NCBI GenBank assembly: GCA_017979445.1
Contig: CM030709.1
Span: forward strand, 6,614,001-6,678,000
From: Akebia trifoliata
Taxonomy: Eukaryota > Streptophyta > Magnoliopsida > Ranunculales > Lardizabalaceae
DNA length: 64,000 bases
Direction: 5' to 3'
Shown: positions 11,096-23,226 of the stretch, in pieces
How the letters are laid out: every line of letters starts with the position of its first letter
Numbering within the stretch: the first letter of the stretch is position 1
Program-made: the position numbers and the translations under genes
Notes under the pieces: generated by a model
What the model saw: only the letters and a program-made list of their open reading frames with translations
Database searches by the model: none
What the model was told of the DNA's origin: nothing

Positions 11096-11935
11096 AACTT
11101 GGGAAGATGATGAAGACGACTCAGAGGTAGTTGATGATGGTGAAGATGCTTTAGGATCTCTTGGAGCAACCGATTGAATAAAACTCGGAGGCCTACTTTA
11201 AATTGTCCCCAAAACACCAATGGTATCTTGGGGAAAATCTTACGAGAAAGAGGACTCCTCAGTATATGAGGTCCCCACTTCATCAAGGATACCATAGGCA
11301 TCCCTAATCGCATCCATGGGAAGGCAAAAAGGGGAATAGGTTTTTCCCTTTGTCATAAAGAAAGAAAAAGGACAAAAGAAAAAAAAAAAAAAAAAAAAAC
11401 CCCAAAAGTTCTTACCTAAAACAAGAAAATGATCGAGAAGGAAGAGTCTTTAAACCTTTTTTCAACTTGGATGAAGGTAGTGAAAACAGCAAGAAAACAA
11501 GAAGATAAGGAAAAAAGACAAGAAGATAGAAGGTAGAAGAAGAGAAAATGAAGGGGGTTTTAGGGTATTTATAGACCCAAGAGCATTGAGATTCGTAGTT
11601 TGAAATGATGATTGAGATAGCATAGGAGAACGCACCAAGAATGAATAGCTCCCACAGTGATGAACACGATTGTCGAGGTGACCAGTACGAACACATGTGT
11701 TGATAACTAATTAACTTTGACCACGTTAACAATATGATAAATGCGCTGATATCGGGTTTCATGCACGGCGCCACCACTAAAACAACACAATAACTGTTTG
11801 TTATGGTGTTGTTCGAATTCTCGAGGAAAGCGACGAATAATTAAAGAACATCAACAATAAGAGCATTGCAAGTAATAAATGATTATGTCAGGTTTCGGAG
11901 ATTCAAATTTAATCTGAACCCCTGAGAGAGGGTAT
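11096..11935. other. Gypsy 3' internal region without integrase
   Basis: Where integrase should follow, the sequence has an acidic stretch (WEDDEDDSEVVDDGEDA), stops, a 22-base A run near 11378-11399 and non-coding sequence. A purine-rich tract (CTGAGAGAGGGTAT) directly precedes the 3' LTR and fits a polypurine tract. Confidence 0.6.
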
Positions 11936-12514
11936 TGTGGATAATAATTATAATAATAATTCAAGATCATGACAAAACACAATCCCAAGAACATTACAAG
12001 ATACGCATGGATCCAAGTTCAAGAGATGACCTTACGAGTTCGAGAGATGTTAAAGGGACACATGGATCCGAGTCCAAGAGATATCAAAGACACACATGGA
12101 TCTACAGTCCAAGAGATATCGAATTAAAGAAGTGGATCTAAAATCAAATCCCGAAATACATGGAGTCAACGTGGCGAAAATCTAGGGATTTACCTAGATT
12201 TGAGGAGGACGTTACGAATCTTGACCAAAAAAGGAAAAAAAACATTCTAACTAATATACCAAATTTGTAAGGAGATAATATCAAGGTAAATCATGCTCAA
12301 ATCATGGAGAAATCTCTATAAATAATAAGAGGGGAGAAACACACGAAAGGTACGTTTTGATTTTGGGAAAAAGGAGAAACTCTACTCATTTGTATACTTA
12401 TTTTCTGACTAGATAATTAGATAGATTGTGGTGCAAGCACCCTCGCTGCCCAGGAGAAATAAAATCAAGATCAAAGGTGCAAATCTCAAGGTAGCACGAG
12501 AAATTGTATCTACA
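11936..12514 (+). repeat. Gypsy 3' LTR
   Basis: It starts TGTGGATAATAATTATAATA and ends TTGTATCTACA. It carries CTCTATAAATAATAAG at about 12310-12330, equivalent to the TATA region of the 5' LTR. The two LTRs differ by many substitutions and small indels, which suggests an old insertion. Confidence 0.85.
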
Positions 12515-13690
12515 ACCACTAAACCCAAATCCAATCTGAGTCATACTAGAGTAACATTAATGTTTTTCATAACAAGGGGGCATTTCTGATGTGGATGTGG
12601 GTCAAACTCATAACCATAGATGATTTTATTGAGATACAAGTGAGATTTCAATTAACACAGCCGTATCTCAATGAAAAGCATCTATAGTTATAAACACATC
12701 ATCACATGAAACTCTAAAGTGTTACAACGATGATTATTGATGGATATTTGTCAAAGTGGATCATTCTAACTTGATGTTTGTGTACAAACAAACCTCTTTA
12801 TCCAAGTCGTGTACCAAACATTAGTGAAATCCTTACCCAAATATTTTAAGTCTGCACAATGAATTGTCTAGATCCGCACCATTTTTCTACTTCGTGGACA
12901 CTTCAACTTGAATCCAAACACTCACCCGCCCAACCAGCTAGAAAAGAGCTCCAACTTTCATACCAAATCACTAACATACAAAATTTAATTTACAAGAACA
13001 GATGGGTATATAAAATTTCCTTCCAAAATGCTAATTATACGGGAAAAAATCCTCTCATCTCCATTTGCTATACTCTGAAACCTTCCAATCACCTTCTAGA
13101 CCAACAATCAACAAAAACGCATCCCAAACATTTCAGGTCAACTGAACTATTCCTCCATAAGACCCACCAACAAGTCTTATTCTCATCTCCCTTTTAACGA
13201 CTTTCAACTCAACACCTGCCCTAACTAGAGTTGTACTCATCCTTCATTAGACATGTCCAAATCATCTCAACCATCTTTTTCTCTATTTTTTTCACAAGCA
13301 AATCAGTGGTTAATAATTAGATGGAAAGATTTAAGCCCATGTCCGCCATAAAAACAATCATAATCTAAGCAAGTAATCAGCTTCAAATCAACTCTCATGA
13401 TTATTAATCATTGGTACTTCACAACAACAAACCATATGTATTAAAAACTTGTAAGGGACACAAAATATAAGAAGCCATACATAACATTCGTTTACTCTGC
13501 CATTTTGAACCTAGTCTGTAATAGATGTGTATCTAGTTGAGACTTCCATCAAATCATAATTAGCTTTTAACACTCAAGTGAAAGATCGAATTTTTGACAA
13601 AATGGTCCTTGTCCAAATGTTATGAAGAAACACAAATGAAAGTTGCAATCATAATACAATCACCCAATCATTGAAAACCTAAGGACAAAA
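12515..13690. other. Intergenic, one foldback, otherwise featureless
   Basis: Apart from the foldback at 12580-12715 nothing is recognised. The open frame at 12859-13197 has no family motif and looks like chance. Confidence 0.5.
12580..12715. repeat. Foldback family member (12.6 kb copy)
   Basis: CATAACCATAGATGATTTTA followed by TTGAGATAC on the left pairs with GTATCTCAATGAAAAGCATC followed by TATAGTTATAA on the right. The outer ends are CTGATGTGGATGTGG and CACATCATCACATG. The same core occurs at 42883-43072 and 62185-62325. Confidence 0.6.
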
Positions 13691-13886
13691 GAGTTGACCA
13701 AAGAAACAAACATGTTCATTCAAAGGTATCCCCTAACAAGGATATTAAAAGGTACAATTTTTAAATCTTCTGTCTTTGCCTACACAACAGCAACCACCCA
13801 AAAAAAAAAAAAAAAAAGGGGAAGAGAAAAAAGGAAAAAAAAACCACCCCCAAAGATACATACAGGGAGACGGAGAACTAAGATAA

Positions 13887-14873
13887 TCAGGCCTTCTTAG
13901 GGGATTTGGTGGCCTTGGTCGGGGACTTAGGTTCCTTAGCAGCCTTGTCAGATCTCTTAGGTAAGAGAACTGGGTTGATGTTGGGAAGGACACCACCATG
14001 AGCAATGGTCACTCCAGCGAGAAGCTTTCCAAGCTCTTCATCGTTCCTAACAGCCAAAAGCACGTGCCTTGGGATGATTCGAGTCTTCTTGTTGTCTCTC
14101 GCTGCATTTCCAGCCAACTCTAGAACCTAAAATCGCAAATCAAAAGCCAAGACATTAGATCTATAGGTTCTTTAAATGAAACTAGGGAAAGAGAACAAAA
14201 ATAAATTAAAATAAAAGTAGATTTGAACTCACGTATCTGACAAGGTGAAAAACAATTTAAATTAGGGTAAAGTATGAAAAAATAGGGTTTACTTGACTCG
14301 TTCGTTTATAAATTGAGAGAAAACTGCAAGAAATAAAGGGAAAAATCCAATTTCCTTCTTAAAAACATGGAAACTAATGAAAATCAGATCATTCCGCCAC
14401 TGATGAACCCTAAATGGAAAAAAAAAAAAAAAACACGTTAAAAAAGGATTTAATACGAAACTAATTATTAGGGTTTTCTTCAGTCGATCGAAGATTAAGA
14501 GAAAATGAGAAGAAAATCCAATTATCATCAAATTAACTATAACAACAAAAAATTTTAACGAAAACTAAGATTTCTTTTTCCCTACAAAACAACCCTAATT
14601 TGAAGAGAGAGAAAAAAAAAGGAACAAAAATCGAACTGAAACATTAGGGGAAATGAAGATTACTTCGGCTGCGAGATATTCAAGAACAGCAGCCATGTAA
14701 ACTGGAGCACCAGTTCCCAAACGCTGAGCGTATCTCCCCTTCCTCAAGAACCTCCCGATCCTTCCGACCGGAAACTGTAAACCGGCTTTGACCGACCGGG
14801 AAACCGGCTTCTTCTTTGGACCGCCACCTTTCCTTCCTGCGGCTCCCTTCTTCACCTTTCCAGCCGTCTCCAT
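13887..14873 (-). CDS. Histone H2A, H2A.W-type variant
   Basis: Two exons on the minus strand: 14873-14664 (70 codons) and 14126-13887 (79 codons plus stop), with a 537-nt GT...AG intron. The split falls after YLAAE, and exon 2 resumes with [12 protein letters not shown], restoring the H2A fold. The protein is 149 aa. It has a basic N-tail with [10 protein letters not shown], the histone-fold signature [14 protein letters not shown] at residues 30-43, the docking region [18 protein letters not shown], and a C-tail with SPTK (138-141) and SPKK (145-148). The SPKK tail is the mark of plant H2A.W, which packs DNA in constitutive heterochromatin. This call rests on the tail and overall resemblance. 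A canonical H2A with an SPKK-type tail is the alternative. Confidence 0.95.
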
Positions 14874-14956
14874 CTCACTTCACTTGTTGAAAAATGACGA
14901 ACCAACACTTCAGAGCAGGCGTTGGAGGACTGTGGGGCTGTGATCTGTGGATGGTG

Positions 14957-14964
14957 TTATATAG
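14957..14964 (-). promoter_or_regulatory. TATA box of the histone gene
   Basis: The minus strand reads CTATATAA, 84 bp upstream of the start codon. Further upstream, near 15021-15029 and 15050-15059, are two related words (CCGTGGATT and TCCACGGATT) that resemble degenerate plant histone octamer elements. An ATTGG (CCAAT) box lies near 15072. The octamer reading is tentative. Confidence 0.6.
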
Positions 14965-15109
14965 TTGTAGGCGGATTCGGCTTTGGGATTAAAGGATGTC
15001 AACCGTTGAATATTTGTTCTAATCCACGGTGTTGAGTGTTTGGTCCTTCAATCCGTGGACTCTTGAATGGTCCAATAGAAAGCGAGATTGGGTTTTAGAG
15101 GGGTGCTTA

Positions 15110-15307
15110 GGTAAACCTGCACGTGACTAACGAACGCCCTTTTAACACAATAGGATCGTGTGATGGGCACGTGCAATGCATGTGATGTGTAAGGAGTAGA
15201 GTACTTGGAGATCACCTATTACCAATTGAGAGAAAATAAGGAAGATTGCACTCCATCATCATCTTCTTCTACTCCATCATCTTCTTCTATTTTTTCTTAT
15301 ATCGAAG
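15110..15307. other. Distal upstream region of the histone gene
   Basis: It contains CACGTG cores near 15121 and 15168, then CATCATCTTCTTCTACTC-type imperfect repeats at 15255-15290. No gene is seen. Confidence 0.4.
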
Positions 15308-15425
15308 GTGCCAACTAGTTTAGTTGGTGAAGTGTATGAGTGATAACTCCGTAGATCTAGATTCAATTTTCGCCATGAGTTATTAAAATGCACTCAATAA
15401 GAAGGATAAAAAAAAAAGGAAAAGA
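15308..15425 (+). mobile_element. Candidate tRNA-derived SINE
   Basis: It has an A-box-like TAGTTTAGTTGGTGAAG, and about 35 bp later a B-box-like AGATCTAGATTCAATTTTCG. A short body with AATGCACTCAATAAG and a 3' A-rich tail follow. The spacing suits a Pol III internal promoter. No target duplication was confirmed. Confidence 0.4.
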
Positions 15426-18150
15426 AAAAATCTTCTTCTTTTATTAATTGCACTCCATGCATATACGATGATGGGAAAATGCGTATGCGAATGCATTTAG
15501 CAGCGCTACCAAGAAAATAACAACAGAAGATAATGCAGTGTAAGTAGTTGGATTACGATTTTAAAAAAATGAATTACATGACGTAATAATGATAATCAAA
15601 CTAAAATAATTGAGAAACCTAATAATGAAAGTTTAAATTTTAAAATTGACTATCATCTTTGTTTTGATAGAAGGTAATTGAGATGGTTTTGTTCAAGAAT
15701 ATCCTATTGTATTAACATAAAAACTATGGTTTTAGTTTTCAATAAACTCTAAACTCTAAACTCTAGAGATATTGTTTTTGTTTTTTTTTTTTTACAAAAA
15801 AACAATTAAAGGGAATAATGTTAATTTCAATAAAAATAACAATTTTCAAAAATAGTTATAATGGTTTAAAACATTCGATGGTCCTTTTTTTTTTTTTGGG
15901 AATCATTGAACTATCCGATGTTTTATGTTTATATTAAACCTTCAACTCTTGATAATGGCCATTATCCATATAAACAACCGACAACCAACAAGTGTTGAGA
16001 AAAACAAAATCATTAGAGAATGAGAAGAAAAAAAAAAATGCAATCACATACAGAAACAAAAAAGATTTTTACATGGTTCCCTTGAGATTGGGGTACATCC
16101 CCAGATTACATTGATGCCACTGTGAAGAAAAAAGTTGTAGCTACGTATTAAATAGTGCTTAACTAGTGAGAACAGTGTCAAATGATGAACAATACTCATT
16201 GCTAACCAATATCATCAAGCCCCACAAATAATAACAAGTTCAAAAAACGTTGCACAATTGGATTGTCCAACATTATAAGGGTTATGGCTTTTATTTGAGT
16301 ATTCCTATCTTTTTAGTCACTGTTTTTTTTGTTTAATTTGTTGTTTCGACCACTATATTGACATTAAATCAGTTTCTTTAATATGTTTTAATAGTAAATC
16401 TTTATTTAACAATTGAAAAGCATGAATTGAACAAAAAAGTAAAATTAAGGTTAAGCATTAAATTGGCATTCAAGCTGACCTCTCCTTGGTGCTTCTCTGT
16501 CTTATTTTCATTTTTTTTTTAGTTCTTTTTTACCTATTCTTCTTTATTTGTTGTCGCAAAGTTGTTTGTACCAACTCCATCCTCCATAATCCGTTTTCAA
16601 CTACCAACTCTTCGCTCACACGTGTGCATGACAAATAAAGCTTCAAATAACATGCTAGAACAAAAATTAAATTAAATGATAAATAAAAAAGAAAAAATAA
16701 ATAATATGAGAAAAATAAATGGGAGAAATACCAAATTTGAAGGAAAAATAATAGGCAAGTTATAAATAAGAAGTCGAGCATTAATGTTCAATATCACATT
16801 CATACAACCTCCTCCTGCATATATAGAATGGAGATAGGTAACATCAATTTCCATTATGATTTGTATTTTAATGACCTCTCCTTTACCGATTGCATGAAGT
16901 CTCTCGTGAACATACATAACACATGAAACATGAACTTAAATAACAAGAATGAGGGGGAAAGGGAGAATAAATGAGATCATGATAATACGTTTATGAAGTA
17001 AAGAAAAAGTCAAAAACCAAGTTATAAATTTTATATTCATATTGACTTATTCTTCATGAACTACTTCTTCACTAATGGATGTTGTAAAGGGATTTGTAAC
17101 TACACCACCATTCTCTATTATTTATGTAGAGGTAGAATTTGGTGATGCCTCGATCGACTCTTCTCTACTGAACTAAAGTAACTCCATTGTTCTTCTTATA
17201 AGCACCGGTGTGATACCTGTCAATAATCCTCCGACACTCAAGTTAGAGTTGCAGAGAAAACAATAGTCTAGAAGCAGAAAGTTTGAACCATTTTTCTTTC
17301 ATTGATTCCTCTATTTATAGATCCTTCATTCGAATCAGGGTTTCCCCCTTAATCGGAATTTGATCACAAGGAATCCCTTGATTTTAAGGATTCTAAACGA
17401 AATATGAATCTCTAAAATTAAGTCCAAGATTTTCAAGAGATCTCTTCTGAAATCTTAGGCCTCAATATATAATGCATTCTAAAACTAGGTAGATCTTCAG
17501 ATCAAGCCTGCCCTCCCAAGCAGACCAGGTTTCCATTTACATTGTCCTGCCCTACTAACCATGTTAGACACCACTACCCTGGTCTACCCTGCTGATGGGT
17601 AGGATGGGATTTACTGGCTAACTCAAGGTACCACTTAATCAACTCGAGCACATGTACGACCTAGATAACGTATTATTATTATCCTCTACAATTTATTTTC
17701 CACTACAGATGATTGTTTTGGGTATGTGAATAAGATGATAAACAAAAATATTGAATAGACCAACAATTTCATAAAATATTGGATATATAGTCTAACGTTT
17801 TTAATCTCTTTTGGTAAATTTTTAAAATAATATATTTTTTGCATTAAATGACAAAACAAATATTGATTTGGTTATTTTCCCAACCATTAATGAAATAAAA
17901 GTATAACAATATAAGACACATTTGTATATTTTTTTAAGTGGATGAATTATTACATTTTGGAATTGATACGGAAATAATTTGGGAAACTAAAAGTTTTAGA
18001 AGTCTTACTATTTATATTAAAACATAGGTAATGTTGATGTAATTTTTTGAATTAACCAATATTGAAAAATGATAATGAAATTATCAATCACACTTTCATT
18101 ATTGTGAAAAATTAGTTATAATTACTTTGATATGCAATTCGCTTCTACTA
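15426..18150. other. Intergenic with probable LTR relics
   Basis: No genes are seen. The stretch at about 15960-16290 (ACATGGTTCCCTTGAGATTG, GTACATCCCCAGATT) resembles the antisense strand of a Copia-type LTR. The stretch at about 17190-17710 (GGTGTGATACCTGTCAATAA, CCGACACTCAAGTTAGAG) resembles a plant LTR U5/R region. Neither has definable ends. Confidence 0.35.
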
Positions 18151-19160
18151 CTTATAATACCATATAAAATTCATTAGCGTATGTTTGAGTGCTTAGAGTT
18201 TCAAATTCCATGGATTTCAAAGCCCATGGAAAAAAAATGAATGGGGTGGAAAAAAGGAGTTCCATTGTTTGATTGCATTTATTGAGACGAAAATAAGAAA
18301 TACGAGGACAATGATGAAATGAGAGAGATGGAATGCGGGGGTGGCGGGGGGGAAAAGAGGAGGAGGCATAGTTAAGAGAGGAGGTGGTTGGGGATGGAGG
18401 CAAAGGTAGTTAGAAGCAGGAGAGGATAAGATGTGGTCAAAGGCACATGGTGAGAAAAAGAGATATGTAAATCGCGGATGACTTTCATTTTCCATGAAAT
18501 TGGGTGGGAAAATAAAATCCATCCAATAGTGGATTTTTATATAAGAGTGTAAATTCATTTTATATGGGCATGAGCAATCAAACAACAAAAAAATGCAATT
18601 TTTTGTGAAAGCAAATTCTTCATTTTGTTACCTGGTTCATCGATTCACTATTTTAGAATAAACCCAATTCGTTTGATAAAATAGAGATAAATCATTTATT
18701 AATTAGTTTGCTTCACTTGTTTGGAAAGAAAAAAAATCAAGATTTTTCAATTATTTAGTCATTTTTTTATTGGTCCATTAAAGAAGACCAATGTCAAAAG
18801 AGTAAGCCATTAGTCTTAAAACAAGTTAGGGTGGTTCAAATATTATTAAAACATGGAGTGTTTGATAAAATCAACATTTAAGATTGATTGAATTTGTACA
18901 TGCGAACAAAAAATCAGGGACATGCCATACATTATAAGGGTTTGTTCTTTACAGAAGCCAGCTCAAACTTTAGAAATTGTCATCTAGAATAAGCAAAAGC
19001 CCAAAGCTTGAAAAACTACATCCAACAAAAGCTTGTTCGTTACAGAAGTACATAAGCTAGAAATTAATGTTCGTTTGTCAGTTTTTTATTGTTGGATTCT
19101 GATAAATTAATCAGAATATCCTTAATGCTGATAATGCACCCAGAATGCACAAAAAATGAC
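18151..19160. other. Intergenic, nothing recognised
   Basis: The open frames at 18152-18588 on the minus strand are low-complexity, Pro/Phe-rich and without family motifs. No gene is called. Confidence 0.45.
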
Positions 19161-19164
19161 CAAA

Positions 19165-19216
<52 letters not shown>
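19165..19216. repeat. (TA)n microsatellite
   Basis: About 25 uninterrupted TA dinucleotides following ACATACATA. Confidence 0.95.
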
Positions 19217-19220
<4 letters not shown>

Positions 19221-19385
19221 AATTTATATTAAAAAATTATAAAAATAATTATTTTTAATTTAAATAAATTTATAAGTTTTATAATTCTATCGAAAATTCG
19301 ACAACATCTCCTCTTAAAATAGACATACGAAAATTTTCTAATAAAGAAAATACCTGCATAATACACAATCCAACATCCACATAAA

Positions 19386-19705
19386 GATGAAGAGTGTTTT
19401 GGTAATAAAGTAGTGATGATGAATTGCTTTTGGCCTTGATAGTAAAGATGAAAGGTATTTTGATAAAGATGAAGGGTATTTTGGTAGTAATCCCCTGTTG
19501 GAAGATGAAGGGTATTTTGGCAATCTCATTTTTTTTTTTTTAAGATTAAGTTTGGTTTGAAATTTGATTAAAGATGAAGGGTATTTTTGTAAAAATGAAG
19601 TATATTTTGATAAAGATGAAAGGTATTTTGGTAATCTCCTTTTGTTTTTTAAGGTTAAGTTTAGTTAGAAATTTGATTAAAGATTAAGGGTATTTTGATA
19701 ACTAT
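19386..19705. repeat. Minisatellite, AAGATGAAGGGTATTTTGGTA unit
   Basis: The roughly 22-bp word AAGATGAAGGGTATTTTGG, with point changes, occurs about eight times. It is arranged in a larger period that also includes TTAAGTTTGGTTTGAAATTT followed by GATTAAAGAT, seen at about 19540 and 19650. Confidence 0.85.
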
Positions 19706-21598
19706 ACTTGAACCGTTTTACATTTTTGGTTTCACGCAAAAGTCATTTAAAAAAGCCCCTCTTGAACGACTTTCATTAAGAGCTATTTTGGGCTTTATTT
19801 AAAATTCGTGAGAGTCAAAAACGTTCAAACGAACATTATTCATCTGGATTTTTTGGCTTAAAAACAAAAAAAATTGGCTCATGAAACTCAAATGAACTTG
19901 CCCTATGTGTAATATTGATTACAACGATTCACTTTGGTTGTTGATCTCAAGAACCCATTGCGAACTAAACGAATTGGTACAAAATGAAGTGGTTCACAAT
20001 TCGATTCGATATCAATGAATTTGGTAACATAGAGTTTTCATTCATTTTTCACACCTAATTAGACATACTCTAATAACTATGGTAGAAATCTTGTATAGCA
20101 TAAGTATACTAGCCAAATTGGCAATTTGATATATGTTATATATGTACTGTACAAGACTAGATATTGCATATGATAAAAGAAAATTAATTAAAAATCAGAA
20201 GTATTCTTAGATGTATACATTGAAGTGTATTAGCCTGTTACAAGTTGAAGATGATGGCATTTAGGTCATTCTTCTTTAGTCTATTAGAGAATACCAAGGT
20301 CAAGGGACATATCATCAGTTTACAAAAATAAGTCTATTAAGCCCTACTTGTTTGTACTGTAAAGACCACCCCAAAAGAGTGAAACAGTAATTTTTTCATG
20401 GGAAAATTGTGATTTCAACGTGTTTTTTTTTTTTTTTTTGTTGAATCAATTATGAGTCCACCTGAAATAGACCGTGAAAACTAACAAAACTATCGAAAAG
20501 TTTTGTGGGTAAAATAGCTCCACAAAACTTTGTGGAACCCATCATGTAGGTTACTCTTCTCCTCTATGACTCTGCTAGGTGATTTTTTTTAATGAAGTAA
20601 ACCCCCCCCCCTTCTCTCTCTTCTCCTCCTTTTATTCCCTTATGATTTTTTAATTGAAAATTTAGGGTTTGAAATTTGTCCTCCCCTGTACCAAGCAACA
20701 ATGTGAGTGTGTATATGTGTGGGGTGTGTGGGGCGAGGGTGGGGGCGGGGTGGGGGGTAAGTTCTTTTTATCTTTTTATTCTTATTCTCCTTCCCTTTCT
20801 TATTCTCTTATGTTTTTTGAATGGAATCCTTGAAGGGTACCCACAAATGTTGGTTGCAAGTGATCAATATTTCTACATGTATCTTACTAAGAGCCTATTT
20901 GAATATACATGATTTTTTTTTTTAATATACTTTTGAAAGTTAAAAAGCTTGTTTGGACTTATTTCAGAAAACTAAAAAAAAAAATAAGGATTTTAACTTT
21001 TTTAAAAGTAAAATAAAACTACTATAAACACAATGTCTTGCGTTTACAAGTTTTTCTATAACAACCAAGCAAGGCCTTATTATTAGGCAAACCGAGTAAG
21101 GGCTTGTCTTAGCCCTTAAGTCAACTGTAATCCATTAGTGTGATTCTGTCGTGCTAACACTATAATAGTTTCACTACAATCAAGTTTTATTGGAATAACT
21201 AGGGGTGTGTTTGAAACGCGAGAGTTCATGGTGAGAGTTGGATTTTTAGGATTTTGTTTATCTGAAGTTCAACTCTTGAAAGTTGATACTAAGGGTTAAT
21301 TATAACCCCCCCCCCCCTCCTGGGTGTTTGCTTCCTATGAGAGTTCAGATTGTCTTCTTTTTCCCCAAACTCCATACCAAAAAAAAAAAAAAAAAAAACC
21401 TAGATTATATCTCAAAAAGTCATGCTCGAGTGACTATGCAAGATACCGCGTTTCACAGTTGATGTGGAGATGTGCACAGAATGATAAATGCTTTTTCACT
21501 CACATCTCGAGAAAACACATTTATGCACACACATCTTCATTATTACAGTCACTTAAGTGAATTCCCATATTTTTCAAAGGGTCTTCTATGGTTCTGTG
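19706..21598. other. Intergenic with C-homopolymers
   Basis: No gene is seen. A C10 run lies at 20602-20611 and a C12 run at 21306-21317. A GT/G-rich purine-biased tract lies at about 20700-20760. A stretch at about 20258-20320 (GGCATTTAGGTCATTCTTC, CATATCATCAGTTTACAAA) is a diverged copy of sequence at about 39873-39945. Confidence 0.5.
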
Positions 21599-22038
21599 TA
21601 GGGATGTCAATGGATACTTATTGTTCAGATTCAACAATATTCGGATTCGAGTTCGAAATTTTATTTGATATCCGAATTCGAATCCAATGGAATCCATAAA
21701 ACACTATTCGAATTCGATTTTCTTATTGGACATCCAAAAATATGTGATTTGAATTCAAATAACAAGTGTAGAGAAAAAAAATCTTGATTTTTCCTAAACC
21801 CAACTACTTTTTCATAATCAAAATAAAAAACTATCATATTATTCAAAAATTAATATAGGGTATTGTGTTAATGGATAGTCATAATTATTCGAAAAATTAT
21901 CATAAGAGTGTCAATGGATAGTCGAAAATTCGAATTCAAAAATTTTGGATATCATATTCGGATTAGAATATTTTTATCTATTCAAATTCTTATCAGACAC
22001 AGATTCAGATATTAACATATCGAATCCAATCCAAAATA

Positions 22039-22066
22039 ACACACACACACACACACACATATATAT
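22039..22066. repeat. (AC)n-(TA)n microsatellite
   Basis: An ACACAC run followed by ATATATAT, ending exactly where MITE copy B begins (GGGGG). Confidence 0.9.
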
Positions 22067-22320
22067 GGGGGTTGTTTGGCTCACAATCTTCGTTTCACAA
22101 AACACTCACGAAAGTTTTGTCTTATGTGGCTTAAAAGTTTTAGATTGGGCTGATTTTTTAAGATGATGATCTTTATGATGAGATCATTCTCATAAGAAAT
22201 TAGTTGAATTTTGGCAAGGATGATCTCCTTACCATAAAGATCATTTTCACAAAAAATCAGCCCATTCCAAACCTTTTTTCCCATATAAGACAAAACATGT
22301 TGTAGCTTTTTGAGTAGTTT
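22067..22320. mobile_element. Nested-hairpin MITE, copy B
   Basis: It starts GGGGGTTGTTTGGCTCACAA. It has the family stem segments GATTGGGCTGATTTTTTAAG and the returning CACAAAAAATCAGCCCATTC, then AAGACAAAACATG. It is diverged and the right terminus runs into TA-rich sequence. Confidence 0.6.
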
Positions 22321-22463
22321 TATATGTATATGTGATCTATATATATATATATGTATGTATTTCGGATTGGATTCGATATGTCAATATCCGAATCCGTATC
22401 CAATAAGAATTCGAATAGATAAAAATATTTAAATCTAAAAACGATATACGAAATTTTCTTATA

Positions 22464-22760
22464 TGGGCAAAAAGGTTTGGAATGGGTTTATTTTTTGTGA
22501 GGATGATCTCTATGGTGAAGAGATCATCCTCACCAAAAATCAGCCCATTGTGAAAGTTCTAACCCCATATTTACAAGTCGAAGAATTATGGACCGTCTAT
22601 TTTTTGTAAATCACTTTTGATGAAGTTAAAAGTTTTGAAATGGGCTGATTTTTTGGAAAGATGATCCCCTCACCATAGAGATCATCCTCACAAAAAAATC
22701 AGCCCATTCCAAAACTTTTTGCCTATATAAGACAAAACACATTGTAGCTTTATGTGTATA
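22464..22760. mobile_element. Nested-hairpin MITE, copy C
   Basis: Two hairpins in tandem. The first runs from GGTTTGGAATGGGTTTATT to CAGCCCATTGTGAAAG. The second runs from GAAATGGGCTGATTTTTTGG to AAATCAGCCCATTCCAAAAC. They are separated by a spacer with GAAGAATTATGGACCGTC, which here reads in the opposite orientation to copy D. Confidence 0.7.
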
Positions 22761-22783
22761 AGGATCGTGACCTTATATATATA

Positions 22784-23090
22784 GGGTGGGGTTCGGAGGC
22801 CCTAAAAAGAGCCAAACATTTTTCAAAACATGGGTTAGAAGTTTCTGAATGGGCTGATTTTTTGTGAGGATGATCTTTATGATGAGGAGATCATCCTCAC
22901 AAAAAATCAACATGTTCTGGAACTTCTATCCTTATCAAAAGTGGTTTATAAAAATCGGACAGTCCACGATTCTTCAACTTGTAAATTAGAGTTAAAAGTT
23001 TTAGAATGAGCTGATTCTTTGTGAGAATAATCTTTTCATCGTAGAAATCATCCTCACAAAAAATCAGCCCATTCCAAACCTTTTTGCCCA
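22784..23090. mobile_element. Nested-hairpin MITE, copy D
   Basis: It starts GGGTGGGGTTCGGAGGCCCT and then AAACATTTTTCAAAACATGG. Hairpin 1 is built on GGGCTGATTTTTTGTGAGGA. The spacer contains CGGACAGTCCACGATTC. Hairpin 2 ends CAGCCCATTCCAAACC. The right terminal repeat is replaced by the arm of the surrounding inverted repeat. Confidence 0.75.
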
Positions 23091-23193
23091 TATAAGAAAA
23101 TTTTGTATATCGTTTTTAGATTTAAATATTTTTATCTATTCGAATTCTTATTGGATACGGATTCGGATATTGACATATCGAATCCAATCCGAA

Positions 23194-23226
<33 letters not shown>

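Larger units (their letters stand above)
5083..12514 (+). mobile_element. Degenerate Gypsy LTR retrotransposon (Tat-like), with nested solo LTR
   Basis: LTRs of about 572 and 579 bp flank gag, protease, reverse transcriptase and RNase H remnants in the usual Gypsy order. The RT block CINFTNLNKSCPKDNFPLPR resembles the Tat lineage. Many stops and frameshifts interrupt every domain. No integrase is visible between the RNase H remnant (ends about 11090) and the 3' LTR, so the element is internally deleted and cannot move on its own. Without the 1.74-kb nested LTR it is about 5.7 kb. I could not find a matching TSD. Confidence 0.9.
22351..23203. repeat. 850-bp inverted repeat enclosing two hairpin MITE copies
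   Basis: The arms (about 22351-22500 and 23055-23203) are nearly identical inverted copies, from TATGTATTTCGGATTGGATT through TCTTATATGGGCAAAAAGG. The middle holds MITE copies C and D. Confidence 0.85.

Noticed and set aside
12859..13197. 112-codon open frame downstream of the Gypsy element
   Set aside because: Composition is random-like and no motif is present; the region shows no exon or promoter signals.
18152..18588. Minus-strand Pro/Phe-rich frames
   Set aside because: Low-complexity translation of a G/A-rich tract; the two overlapping frames look alike and neither resembles a protein family.
18930..19915. Possible transposon with GGGTTTGTTC and GAACTTGCCC ends
   Set aside because: The inverted ends are short and imperfect, and the flanking octamers do not match, so I did not list it as an element.
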